46,345 bases of DNA from Clostridia bacterium. GTDB lineage: Bacteria; Bacillota; Clostridia; Christensenellales; Aristaeellaceae. Shown here one piece after another: positions 8,064-16,600 of the stretch (positions within the stretch are counted from its first letter, which is position 1; the number at the start of each line of letters is the position of its first letter). The notes under the pieces are model-generated. The model was not told where the DNA came from, searched no databases, and worked only from the letters and a program-made list of their open reading frames with translations. The stretch lies in assembly GCA_017469025.1 (NCBI GenBank), contig JAFUHD010000113.1, positions 1 through 46,345 on the forward strand. The letters are read 5' to 3'. A program made the position numbers and the translations under genes.

Positions 8064-9482
8064 TCATATCTTTCTGCCGGACAGCCAGTCATGAACGGCG
8101 GCTGCACAGGCGCGGCCGTCTGCCAGTGCACGTACAACAAGCGACTGTCCTGTTCGTGCATCACCGGCTGAAAAAAGGTTCCCGCCGAGATAATGGAGTC
8201 CATTCTCTCCGGCCAGTCTTCCGCGGGAATCCGGGACAAGGCTGAATGCATGGGCAGTAGCCTGATCACAGCCGGTAAAGCCGGCAGCAATCAGCAGGAG
8301 ATCGCAGGGCAAACGCTGTTCAGTGCCCGGAAATGGTTCGAAACGTTTGTCGGTCTGTTTTAACCGGACGGTTTCTACAGCATTGAGAACGCCATTTTTG
8401 TCCGGGTGAATGGACTTGACAGTGGTTTCGTAAATCCTTGGATCATGACCGGTAACAGACAGTGATTCAAGTTGGCCGTAATCCGTTCTAAGTGTGCGCG
8501 GCCATTCGGGCCATGGATTCGCAGGAAGGCGGGAGACTGGCGGCTTTGGCATCATTTCGAGCTGAGTGACCTGTGCGGCACCAAGACGCAGCACCGTACC
8601 GACGCAGTCGTTTCCTGTGTCGCCGCCGCCGACAACGATGACGCTTTTGCCTTTAACGGAATCCGTTACAGTGGAAGGAGGTGTCTGGTGATCGAGCAGT
8701 GAACGTGTGACCTCACTCAGAAAATCAACGGCATACAGGACGCCGGGCAGATGGTCGTTTGGCAGATGGAGGGATCTTGGGGTCCGTGCGCCGCTGCAAA
8801 GCAGAACGGCATCAAATTCACTGCACAGGGAGGCAGACGCCTCGATATTCAGACAGAACGTGATGCCTGACTGCTGCATGAGATCGATGCGGCGCATCAC
8901 GATATCCTTTGGCAGTTTCATATTGGGAATGCCGTACATGAGCAGACCGCCCGGACGGTCTGCCCGCTCAAATACGGTGACGGTATGCCCAAGTCGGTTC
9001 AGAAGGTCGGCGGCGGCCAGACCGGATGGACCGCTGCCGACGATGGCAACACTGCAGCCGCTGCGTCTGGATGGGGCTGCCGGCCGGATCCATCCGTTTT
9101 TAAAGCCGGTTTCAATCAGATAAAGCTCATTATCCCTGTTGGTAACGCCATCGTCGGCAAGATTGCAGGCTTTTTCGCAGAGTGCTGGACAGACTCGACC
9201 GGTGAACTCGGGAAACGGCGCTGTTTTCATTAGCCGGATGAGTGCGGCATGCTCCTGGCCTGCTTCGAGCAGCTGGTTCCATTCGGGAATCAGATTATGC
9301 AGTGGACATCCAAAGTCTGACTGACAGAACGGGACGCCACAGTTCATGCAGCGGCTGGCCTGCAATTGCCGTTTAGCCTGAGAGAGCGGTATGTGCAGAT
9401 CGCCAAAGTCCTGCAGGCGGGCTGACGTGTCACGGAAAGGATTTTCCATGCGTGGAAAGGTGAGAAAACCTTTGGCTGCCAT
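8064..9482 (-). CDS. gltD: Glutamate synthase (NADPH) small subunit
   Basis: The small subunit passes electrons from NAD(P)H through FAD and Fe-S clusters to GltB. It has 472 residues and starts at ATG 9482, one base after the gltB stop, so the pair is translationally linked. The N-terminal cysteine region (CMNCGVPFC, GCPLHNLIPEWN, CPALCEKAC) supplies cluster ligands. The FAD site is VAIVGSGPSGLAAA, the NAD(P)H site is VIVVGGGDTGNDC, and the second FAD motif is NLFSAGDARTGQSLVV near the C-terminus. Spacing and order match the standard enzyme and nothing appears missing. Confidence 0.95.
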   Translation of the reverse strand: MAAKGFLTFPRMENPFRDTSARLQDFGDLHIPLSQAKRQLQASRCMNCGVPFCQSDFGCPLHNLIPEWNQLLEAGQEHAALIRLMKTAPFPEFTGRVCPALCEKACNLADDGVTNRDNELYLIETGFKNGWIRPAAPSRRSGCSVAIVGSGPSGLAAADLLNRLGHTVTVFERADRPGGLLMYGIPNMKLPKDIVMRRIDLMQQSGITFCLNIEASASLCSEFDAVLLCSGARTPRSLHLPNDHLPGVLYAVDFLSEVTRSLLDHQTPPSTVTDSVKGKSVIVVGGGDTGNDCVGTVLRLGAAQVTQLEMMPKPPVSRLPANPWPEWPRTLRTDYGQLESLSVTGHDPRIYETTVKSIHPDKNGVLNAVETVRLKQTDKRFEPFPGTEQRLPCDLLLIAAGFTGCDQATAHAFSLVPDSRGRLAGENGLHYLGGNLFSAGDARTGQSLVVRALADGRACAAAVHDWLSGRKI

Positions 9483-9483
9483 G

Positions 9484-12400
9484 TTATTTTCCCCCTTTCA
9501 GGTAGTTCAGATATTCGTCTGAAAGAACGGAACGGAAATCCGGACGGAAACGCTCAAACTGCTCGAGTATTTCGCGTGCAAGAGAAGAGCCGGTATACTG
9601 GACATGAAGACTGAGCAGATGCCAAAGATCTGTGGCATCCTGATCGGACAGTTCATGAATGCGGACATGTCCCGGATTGATCCGCTCCTCCAGTATGTGG
9701 CCGGGATCGAAAACCCATGCGATTCCACCGGACATACCGGCAGCAAAGTTGTTTCCGACAGGGCCAAGAACTGCAACCCGTCCACCTGTCATGTATTCGC
9801 AGCCATGGTCGCCAACACCCTCCACAACGGCAAGTGCACCGGAATTGCGCACAGCAAACCGTTCGCCGGCAGCACCGGCGATAAAGGCATTGCCAGAGGT
9901 GGCGCCATACAGGGCGACGTTGCCGATGAGTGTATCTTCGGAATGCCAGAGTGCATCTGCAGGCGGGCAGACAGCAATGGTTCCGCCAGACAGGCCTTTT
10001 CCGAGGTAGTCATTGGCGACGCCGTACAGGGTGATCTGCTGTCCATCCGGCAGGAACGCGCCAAAGGACTGTCCTCCGCATCCGTGCGCCTGGATGGTTC
10101 TGCTGCCTTTCAGCATGGTACCAAAGGCACGGTCAGTGGTCATAAGCTGAACATGATCCTGGAAGAGACGGGCATCGGTGCGGGCGTCAAGATCAAAGGC
10201 ATGCTGCTGTCCGGGGATAAAATGTGTATTACGGGCAAAACCGGTGATTGCGGAAAGATCAAGAGATGTACCGGCTTTTGCGAAGAGGAGATCACTGCGT
10301 CCGACCAGTTCCTGAACGGTTCTGGCACCGAGCCGGGCCATGATGGTCCGAAGCTGCTCTGCAATCAGCAGCATGAAGTTCTCCACATACTGGGGCTGTC
10401 CGGCAAAACGTTTCCGGAGCTCGGGATCCTGTGTGGCAATGCCAAATGGACAGGTCCCCAGATGACAGACGCGCATCATGCGGCAACCCATGGCGATGAG
10501 CGGCGCTGTTGCAAATCCAAATTCTTCTGCACCCAGAAGCAGGGCAACTGCGACATCATGGCCGCTCATGAGCTTGCCGTCTGTTTCGAGTGTGACTGTC
10601 TGGCGCAGACGGTTCCTGCAAAGCACCTGATGTGCTTCGGCAAGTCCGATTTCCCACGGCAGTCCGGCATGATGGATGCTGCTTAATGGTGCTGCACCGG
10701 TACCGCCTTCTCCGCCGGAGATGAGTATGCCGCCGGCACCGGCTTTGGCAACACCGCTGGCAATCGTGCCGACGCCTGTGGATGAAACCAGTTTGACCGT
10801 AATCTTTGCCTTTTCGTTGGCACACTGGAGGTCATAGATGAGCTCTGCCAGGTCTTCGATGGAATAGATGTCATGATGCGGCGGCGGGGAAATCAGAGAG
10901 ATCCCGGGTGTCGAACACCGTGTATCCGCTATGTTCTTTGTAACCTTTGCACCCGGCAGATGGCCGCCCTCTCCGGGTTTTGCCCCCTGTGCCATCTTGA
11001 TCTGGATTTCCTGCGCTGAAAGGAGGTATTCACGCGTGACGCCGAAGCGTCCGGAGGCAACCTGCTTTATAGCTGAGTTCAGTTCCGTTCCAAACCGTGC
11101 GCGGAGTTCTCCGCCTTCACCGCTGTTGGATTTTCCGCCCAGGTGGTTCATTGCCTTCGCCATGCATTCATGCGCTTCCTGCGAGATTGAGCCATAGGAC
11201 ATGGCACCCGTTTTGAAGCGGCGGACAATGGATGCAGCTGGTTCTACTTCTTCAATGGGAACCGGTGTACATGCGTCATAGCGGAAATCGAGAAGGGATC
11301 GTATGGTTTGCGGACCCTGTGTATTAAGAAAGGAGGTGTATTTGTCAAACAGTTCACGGCTTCCACACTTTACAGCCTCCTGCAGAAGGTGAATGACTTC
11401 CGGGGCATAAAGATGCTCTTCTGATTCTGCTGAACGGCGGAACCGGTGCCGCCCGACACCCGGAAGGCTTTCCGGCTGCGTGGACTGAAAGGCTGCGGAA
11501 TGATAGTACCGTGTATCTGCCTCGATTTTCTCAAGACTGATGCCGCTGAGAACAGACGGGGTATTCGTAAACCAGTGCTGTACCAGATCCGTATCCAGTC
11601 CGACAGCTTCAAACAGCTGCGCGCTCTGATAGGCCTGCAGCGTGGAAACACCCATTTTGGACGCAATTTTGAGCACACCGGCAGTCAGGGCATGGTCATA
11701 ATTGAGAACTGCGGTTTCCGGATCATGAGAAACGAGACCGGATGCGGACAGTGCACGCACGCATTCGTGAGCCAGATATGGACAGACGGCTCTTGCGCCG
11801 AAACCAATGAGTGTAGCCAGATGATGGACATCCCGCGGTTCTCCGCTTTCCAGAATAACGGAAACTGCAGTACGCTTTTTGATTTCAATCAAATGCTGTT
11901 CAAGTGCGGAAACAGCAAGCAGGGATGGAATGGCGATTTGCTGCGCACAGACGCCGCGGTCGGTCAGAATCAGAATATTGGCGCCGGACCGGCAGGCATC
12001 GTCACAGGCATTGAAATAGTTCTGCATGGCCTGGGACAGGCGCTGCGTTACCGGAAAGAGCAGGGAGATACTGGCAACCTTGAAGGCAGGGTGCTGAATC
12101 TGTTCAATCCGGGCAAGATCACTTTCCGTCAGTACCGGAGACGGCAGTTCGAGAACCGTACAGTTGTCGCTGCTTTGCGACAGCAGGTTTCCATCATCGC
12201 CGATATAGATGCTGCAGTCTGTTTTACAGACTTCACGAAGGGCATCTATGGGCGGATTGGTGACCTGGGCAAAGCGCTGCCTGAAATAGTCAAAGAGGGA
12301 CGGATGTGCTTTGGAGAGTGCGGCGATGGGTTCATCTGCACCCATGGAGACGATGGGTTCACTGCCGTTTTCCGCCATTGGCACGAGAATGTCCGAGATG

Positions 12401-13797
12401 TCCTCCCATGCATAGCCGAAGGCACGCTCAAGAATCTGACGTTCGCGCTCGGAAAGGCAGCTGGAAGCTCCCTGAGGTTTAAGATCGGCCAGACGGAGCT
12501 GGCTCTTGATCCACTTGGAGTAGGGAAACGAAGCGGCAAGTGCTGTTTTGATCTCGACATTTTCAAGGAGGCGGCCTGAGGCCAGATCTGCCTTCAGAAT
12601 TTCACCGGAGCGCAGTTTCCACCGGCGGATGATATGTGCATTCTCCTCAAACAGGACACCCGCCTCAGAGGAGAGAATCAGCCGGTGGTCATCTGTCAGG
12701 GCGCACCGAAGCGGACGCAGCCCATTGCGGTCCAGAGAAGCGCAGACCTGTTCCCCGTCTGAGTAAAGAATGGCAGCGGGTCCGTCCCAGGGCTCCATCA
12801 TGGTGGCGTAATAGCGGTAAAGGTCACGCCACGGTGTTTCCTCGGGCTGGCCCTGCCAGGGCTCCGGCAGGAGAACCATACCGGCAAGAGGAAGGGGGAA
12901 ACCGTTCATAACAAGAAATTCCAGCGTGTTATCGAGCATTTGGGAATCGCTGCCATTTGCCTCTATGACAGGGAGGACGCGGCGCATTTCCGGTCCAAGC
13001 GTCGGGGACTGCATGGTTTCCTCTCTGGCCTTCATACGGTCATGATTGCCCCGGATGGTGTTGATTTCTCCATTGTGGAGCAGCATGCGCTGGGGATGGG
13101 CTTTGGACCAGCTTGGGAATGTATTGGTTGAAAAACGGGAATGGACCATGGCCATACGGGACCGGTAGCGTACATCCTGAAGATCGTCATAGAAGGAGCG
13201 TAGCTGACTGACCAGCATCATGCCTTTGTAAACAATGGTACGACAGGACAGAGAACAGATGTAGGTATCGGTATCCTGCTTTTCAAACAGACGGCGCAAT
13301 ACGTACAGACGGCGGTCAAATGCAATGCCTGCTGAAATCTCTTTGGGACGGCGCAGGAAGCACTGGCGGATACGGGGCATGGTGCGGCGTGCCCCTGCGC
13401 CAAGCTGTGCCGGATGACAGGGAACGTCACGCCAGCCGATGACCTGGATACCTTCAGAAACAGCCAGCTGTTCAAAAATCCGGCAGATGTTGAGTATGCC
13501 GATTTCATCCTCCGGAAGGAAAAACATGCCGACACCGTAATCGCCCGGTTTTCCCAGCTGGAGGCCTTCCTCCTGCGCCCAGACGGCAAACAGATCGTGC
13601 GGCAGTTCGGTCAGAATGCCGACACCATCGCCGGTGGTTCCAAGCGCGTCGCTGCCAGCCCGGTGTGCCAGACGTTCAACAATGGTCAGAGCCTGGTCAA
13701 CTGTCCGGTGTGTGTATTTGCCGCTCAGGTCGGCGATGGCGCCAACACCACAGGATTCATGTTCCAGTTCCGGATGATACAGTGGATAATCCTGCAT
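9484..13797 (-). CDS. gltB: Glutamate synthase large subunit
   Basis: It converts glutamine plus 2-oxoglutarate into two glutamates. It has 1437 residues, slightly short but within family range. The N-terminal glutaminase nucleophile is Cys16 in HESCGVGAI, after a 15-residue propeptide that is normally removed. The class II amidotransferase domain fills about the first 400 residues. The FMN barrel carries the 3Fe-4S motif CRMMRVCHLGTC near residue 1105 (Cys spacing x5 and x4). The C-terminal beta-helix has the GGxIxV / GNVALYGATSGNAF repeats. The start ATG 13797 follows GAGGAGGCATAAATC. It is the third gene of the glnA - ANTAR regulator - gltB - gltD cluster. Confidence 0.96.
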   Translation of the reverse strand: MQDYPLYHPELEHESCGVGAIADLSGKYTHRTVDQALTIVERLAHRAGSDALGTTGDGVGILTELPHDLFAVWAQEEGLQLGKPGDYGVGMFFLPEDEIGILNICRIFEQLAVSEGIQVIGWRDVPCHPAQLGAGARRTMPRIRQCFLRRPKEISAGIAFDRRLYVLRRLFEKQDTDTYICSLSCRTIVYKGMMLVSQLRSFYDDLQDVRYRSRMAMVHSRFSTNTFPSWSKAHPQRMLLHNGEINTIRGNHDRMKAREETMQSPTLGPEMRRVLPVIEANGSDSQMLDNTLEFLVMNGFPLPLAGMVLLPEPWQGQPEETPWRDLYRYYATMMEPWDGPAAILYSDGEQVCASLDRNGLRPLRCALTDDHRLILSSEAGVLFEENAHIIRRWKLRSGEILKADLASGRLLENVEIKTALAASFPYSKWIKSQLRLADLKPQGASSCLSERERQILERAFGYAWEDISDILVPMAENGSEPIVSMGADEPIAALSKAHPSLFDYFRQRFAQVTNPPIDALREVCKTDCSIYIGDDGNLLSQSSDNCTVLELPSPVLTESDLARIEQIQHPAFKVASISLLFPVTQRLSQAMQNYFNACDDACRSGANILILTDRGVCAQQIAIPSLLAVSALEQHLIEIKKRTAVSVILESGEPRDVHHLATLIGFGARAVCPYLAHECVRALSASGLVSHDPETAVLNYDHALTAGVLKIASKMGVSTLQAYQSAQLFEAVGLDTDLVQHWFTNTPSVLSGISLEKIEADTRYYHSAAFQSTQPESLPGVGRHRFRRSAESEEHLYAPEVIHLLQEAVKCGSRELFDKYTSFLNTQGPQTIRSLLDFRYDACTPVPIEEVEPAASIVRRFKTGAMSYGSISQEAHECMAKAMNHLGGKSNSGEGGELRARFGTELNSAIKQVASGRFGVTREYLLSAQEIQIKMAQGAKPGEGGHLPGAKVTKNIADTRCSTPGISLISPPPHHDIYSIEDLAELIYDLQCANEKAKITVKLVSSTGVGTIASGVAKAGAGGILISGGEGGTGAAPLSSIHHAGLPWEIGLAEAHQVLCRNRLRQTVTLETDGKLMSGHDVAVALLLGAEEFGFATAPLIAMGCRMMRVCHLGTCPFGIATQDPELRKRFAGQPQYVENFMLLIAEQLRTIMARLGARTVQELVGRSDLLFAKAGTSLDLSAITGFARNTHFIPGQQHAFDLDARTDARLFQDHVQLMTTDRAFGTMLKGSRTIQAHGCGGQSFGAFLPDGQQITLYGVANDYLGKGLSGGTIAVCPPADALWHSEDTLIGNVALYGATSGNAFIAGAAGERFAVRNSGALAVVEGVGDHGCEYMTGGRVAVLGPVGNNFAAGMSGGIAWVFDPGHILEERINPGHVRIHELSDQDATDLWHLLSLHVQYTGSSLAREILEQFERFRPDFRSVLSDEYLNYLKGGK

Positions 13798-13865
13798 GAT
13801 TTATGCCTCCTCAGCCTTTAGATCTTTTGAAAACTCGGGCAAAAGCCCAATGGGCGTGAATCCTG

Positions 13866-14396
13866 TCAGGTGCTGCCGGATTTGTTCAGAATCTGCCGTG
13901 CATAATCCGTCATTTTTAAGCCATGCGCCATTGCATAGTGCTGCATGTGGGAATGTGCCTGCGGTTCTGTCATGCCGTGATTCCGGATGAGTATCTGTTT
14001 GGCTGCCTCTACCAGCTGCCGGTCCGGCTGTGACCGCTGCGGATGATTCATATCATACAGCTGCGTGAGCATTTCAACAGCGCCAAGAATTGACTGTCCG
14101 GTACATGGATAACTGAGATGAAAGAGGTTATGGGCATTGTGCACTTCAATGACTGCGGGTCTTGCAATAAGGAGGATCTGCAGCTGGTGATGGAAATCAC
14201 AGAGCAGGTCTTCAGGCGATGTATCCGGCAGAAGACCCGCCATAATCAGAAGCGCATGATCACAGGCACTCAGTGTACGCCTGACTTCACCTGCAGACCC
14301 ACAGCTTCTGAATGGAACAAAGCCGGCGGTGCCCAGTACCTGGGCAAGCTGAGAACGTGCACTTTCGAGCGCACTGGCAATCAGGATCCGGGGCAC
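13866..14396 (-). CDS. ANTAR-domain transcription antiterminator with pseudo-receiver domain
   Basis: The start GTG 14396 is fixed by GGGAGG seven bases upstream and gives 176 residues; the frame stays open a further 52 codons upstream through repeat elements, but that part is not receiver-like. Residues 1-115 resemble a response-regulator receiver (RILIASALESAR...) that lacks the phosphorylatable Asp: the beta-3 end reads HALLIMAGLLPD. Residues about 125-170 (EAAKQILIRNHGMTEPQAHSHMQHYAM) match the ANTAR domain, which binds paired RNA hairpins and prevents termination, as in NasT, EutV and AmiR. Its place between glnA and gltB points to control of nitrogen assimilation genes. The loss of the Asp suggests control by protein contact or ligand rather than phosphorylation (inference). 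Confidence 0.88.
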   Translation of the reverse strand: MPRILIASALESARSQLAQVLGTAGFVPFRSCGSAGEVRRTLSACDHALLIMAGLLPDTSPEDLLCDFHHQLQILLIARPAVIEVHNAHNLFHLSYPCTGQSILGAVEMLTQLYDMNHPQRSQPDRQLVEAAKQILIRNHGMTEPQAHSHMQHYAMAHGLKMTDYARQILNKSGST

Positions 14397-14404
14397 AAGT
14401 AAAC

Positions 14405-14499
14405 CTCCCTTTTTTTGACATAGTTGTGCTTTTGGCACCGTATCAATCGCAAATGACCTGTTTTGACAGACCAGCACAAAGTGCTGGGACAAGTCCGTT
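14405..14499 (-). repeat. Dispersed ~86-bp repeat, copy A (upstream of ANTAR gene)
   Basis: A diverged copy. It retains the CCAGCAC-TTT-GTGCTGG hairpin, the TCTGTCAAAA motif and the GTGCCAAAAGCAC hairpin, and its 3' end delivers the GGGAGG that serves the ANTAR gene. The coding-like frame of the element has lost its stop and runs on in frame into the ANTAR gene. Confidence 0.8.
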
Positions 14500-14553
14500 A
14501 ATGACATGGTTGTATTTTCGGCCTTGTACCGACTGCGGTTGATGTATGACAAC
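14500..14553 (-). repeat. Dispersed repeat, degenerate partial copy A'
   Basis: Only the 3' half is recognisable: TTGTCA-, then GGCCGAAAATACAACCATG and TCATTAACGGAC, matching the family's PKARLCH-coding end. It lies directly against copy A, so copies here are in tandem. Confidence 0.55.
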
Positions 14554-14574
14554 TCGCACGGCGTGCATGGAAGT

Positions 14575-14666
14575 CTCCTTTAATGACATAGTCGTGCTTT
14601 CGGCACCGGATCAAAGCAGATGTCATTGTTTGACAAACCAGCATGAAGTGCTGGACCATCTCCTTT
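14575..14666 (-). repeat. Dispersed ~86-bp repeat, copy B (downstream of glnA)
   Basis: Bounded by AAAGGAG at both ends (14666-14660 and 14581-14575; spacing 85). It keeps both hairpins and the outer ATGACA/TGTCAT pairing but has a one-base deletion relative to the other copies, which breaks the 26-codon frame. Confidence 0.88.
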
Positions 14667-14718
14667 ATGGGAAAAGAGACTTCCATGGTCCGCAGACAAT
14701 ATGATGGAAGCGTCTGTG

Positions 14719-16050
14719 TCAGCACATGACCAGGTAACGGTCGATTTCCCACTGGCTGACATGGGTGCGGTAGGCATCCCATTCTTTCTGCTTTCCGTCA
14801 ACATACTGGGTGAGAACGTGTTCGCCAAGTGATGCACAGATGACGTCGTCGGCCAGCAGACATTCGACAGCTTCAAAGAGTGTGCCAGGCAGGCTGGCAA
14901 TGCCTTTTGCCTCACGGGTGGCAGCATCCATGGCAAATATGTTTTCTGTGATCTCTGCGGGCGGCGTTAGGCCTTTTTCAATGCCGTCAAGTCCGGCTGC
15001 AAGGCATACTGTCATGTTGAGGTATGGGTTGCAGGATGGATCCGGGCAGCGAAGTTCAACACGGGTGGACTGACCGCGTGCCGCGGGAATACGGATCAGG
15101 GCAGAACGGTTGCTGGCACTCCAGGCGAGATAGCATGGCGCCTCATAACCTGGAACCAGCCGTTTGTAGCTGTTGACCAGCGGGTTGGTTACGGCAGCCA
15201 TTCCGCGGACATGTGCCAGGATGCCTGCAATGAAGGAATAGGCTTCCTTAGACAGTCCAAGCGGATCGGATGGATCGGCAAATACGTTTTTGCCATCCTT
15301 GAAAAGGCTCATGTTGGTATGCATGCCGCTGCCGTTGATGCCGAAGACCGGCTTGGGCATGAAGGTGGCATGAAGGCCGTTCTTCTGTGCAAGGGTCTTG
15401 ACAGCCAGCTTGAAGGTCATGATGTTGTCAGCAGCGGTCAGGGCATCTGCATATTTAAAGTCAATCTCGTGCTGCCCGGCAGCCACTTCATGATGGCTGG
15501 CTTCAATTTCGAAGCCCATCTGTTCGAGTTACATGCAGATTTCGCGGCGGGTGCTTTCACCATGATCAAGCGGACCGAGATCGAAATAACCGGCTTCATC
15601 GGATGTCGTTGTGGTTGGATGACCGTTTTCATCCGTCTGGAAGAGGAAAAATTCACATTCCGGTCCCACATTAAAGGTATATCCCATCTTTGCTGCGCGT
15701 TCCAGCATCCGCTTGAGGACGCCGCGCGGATCGCCGGCAAAGGGCGTTCCGTCCGGATTGTAAACATCACAGATCAGGCGGGCAACTTTCCCATGCTGGG
15801 GACGCCAGGGAAGAATGGTGAACGTGTCAAGATCCGGAACCAGATACTGGTCGCTCTCATTGATACGGACAAAGCCTTCAATACTGCTGCCGTCTATCAT
15901 GATCTGGTTATTGACGGCCTTTTCAATCTGGCTGGCGGTAATTGCAACGTTTTTCAGCTGGCCGAAAATATCGGTAAACTGCATCCGGATGAATTCCACA
16001 TCATCTTCCCTGACCCTGCGGATGATATCTTCCTTTGTATATTTGCTCAT
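14719..16050 (-). pseudogene. glnA: Glutamine synthetase type I with an in-frame TAA at codon 174
   Basis: ATG 16050 follows ACAGGAGGCATACCC, and the frame runs 443 codons to TGA at 14719, the normal length for a Bacillus-type GlnA, but codon 174 (15531-15529) is TAA. The reading before it ends [10 protein letters not shown] and resumes [16 protein letters not shown], where the family has an uninterrupted helix (consensus RRDIVLELEEMGFE), so a GAA to TAA change is the simplest explanation. Active-site motifs are intact: [39 protein letters not shown], and NRSALIRIP with the adenylylation/regulatory region after it. Everything else in the gene looks conserved, so the break is recent, a base-call error, or read through. 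It has its own promoter and leader and heads the minus-strand nitrogen cluster. Confidence 0.85.
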
Positions 16051-16100
16051 GGGTATGCCTCCTGTTCCTTTCGGATGATTAATGGACTGGTTTCAAAATG

Positions 16101-16140
16101 AAAAAAGGCAAACGGATTCCAAACAGGACCCCCTTGCCTT
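16101..16140 (-). terminator. Terminator-like hairpin in the glnA leader (candidate attenuator)
   Basis: On the minus strand the leader reads AAGGCAA, a 22-base loop, TTGCCTT and a run of six T. It lies between the glnA promoter and start codon, only a few bases after the predicted transcription start, so it would stop glnA transcription unless countered. An alternative hairpin TGCC-GACAA-GGCA uses the same 5' arm. Confidence 0.6.
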
Positions 16141-16149
16141 GTCGGCATT

Positions 16150-16178
16150 ATCATAGCACTATCAAATGAGTGCGTCAA
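16150..16178 (-). promoter_or_regulatory. glnA promoter
   Basis: Minus-strand TTGACG (16178-16173) and TATGAT (16155-16150) are 17 bases apart. The predicted start near 16143 gives a leader of about 90 bases. It is divergent from the asnB promoter across an AT-rich stretch (16190-16270). Confidence 0.8.
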
Positions 16179-16281
16179 GCATAAAATGAAATAAATGTAA
16201 ATAAAACTTGCAAAAATATATTAAATTGAAGTATTTAGAACGAATAATGAAATATTTCGTGTAAAGAAATGCAAATTTGCA

Positions 16282-16310
16282 TTGACAGCGGCGCCGCCCG
16301 GTGGTAAAAT
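16282..16310 (+). promoter_or_regulatory. asnB / T-box promoter
   Basis: TTGACA (16282-16287) and TAAAAT (16305-16310) are 17 bases apart, the -10 preceded by TGG. The predicted start near 16317 gives a leader of about 285 bases that holds the T-box. Confidence 0.85.
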
Positions 16311-16317
16311 GCGCGCA

Positions 16318-16600
16318 ATTGAACAAGCAAAGCAGTGCGGAAGACAAGTAACCTGGAATCTGTGATTTCAGAGAGCGGGCGATGATGGAAATCCCGTATG
16401 CAGTCCAGTTGAATAACCCTTCCAAGTCCAAACGGAAAGCAGGCATCAGCCTGCAAGTATGGGCGGCGTGATGGCGGCACGTTATCCCCGTCCGGGCTTG
16501 ACAGAGCCCGATAAAAAAGAAGCAATTCAGGTGGCACCACGAAGTACCGGACTTCGTCCTGAAACAGAAATGCCGGTAAGATGTATGGAGGTGCCCGTTT
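16318..16600 (+). ncRNA. T-box leader, specifier for asparagine
   Basis: Stem I is seen from GGAAGACAAGTAACCTGG on the 5' side, with the conserved apical AGAGAGCGGGCGATGATGGAAATCCCG (16369-16395, split here in two blocks by the loop), to CCAGTTGAATAACC-CTTCC on the 3' side. The specifier loop contains AAT (16412-16414) and AAC (16415-16417), both Asn codons. Stem III is CGGGCT-TGACAG-AGCCCG. The T-box bulge is CAGGTGGCACCACG (16529-16542); its TGGC would pair with the GCCA end of tRNA-Asn. The antiterminator closes with CTTCGTCCTG. No T-run follows, so transcriptional termination is doubtful; instead GGCACC (16533-16538) can pair with GGTGCC (16590-16595) at the asnB ribosome binding site. 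Confidence 0.9.

Noticed and set aside
11446-12579. A 377-codon plus-strand frame opposite gltB (and a similar one at 9604-10686)
   Set aside because: Both are antisense to conserved glutamate synthase sequence and lack support.
14405-14666. The dispersed repeats as ANTAR protein targets
   Set aside because: Their hairpin loops have three or five bases, not the required six with A1 and G4, and other copies stand before murA and an antitoxin remnant, which makes a nitrogen-control role unlikely.
14719-15519. Two separate genes for a split glutamine synthetase
   Set aside because: The break falls inside a helix of the catalytic region, both parts are in the same frame, and no ribosome binding site precedes the internal ATG at 15519.
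15529-15531. Reassignment of TAA to an amino acid as the explanation for the glnA interruption
   Set aside because: TAA is used as the normal stop of several clear genes in the window (for example gltB, ackA and rpmF).
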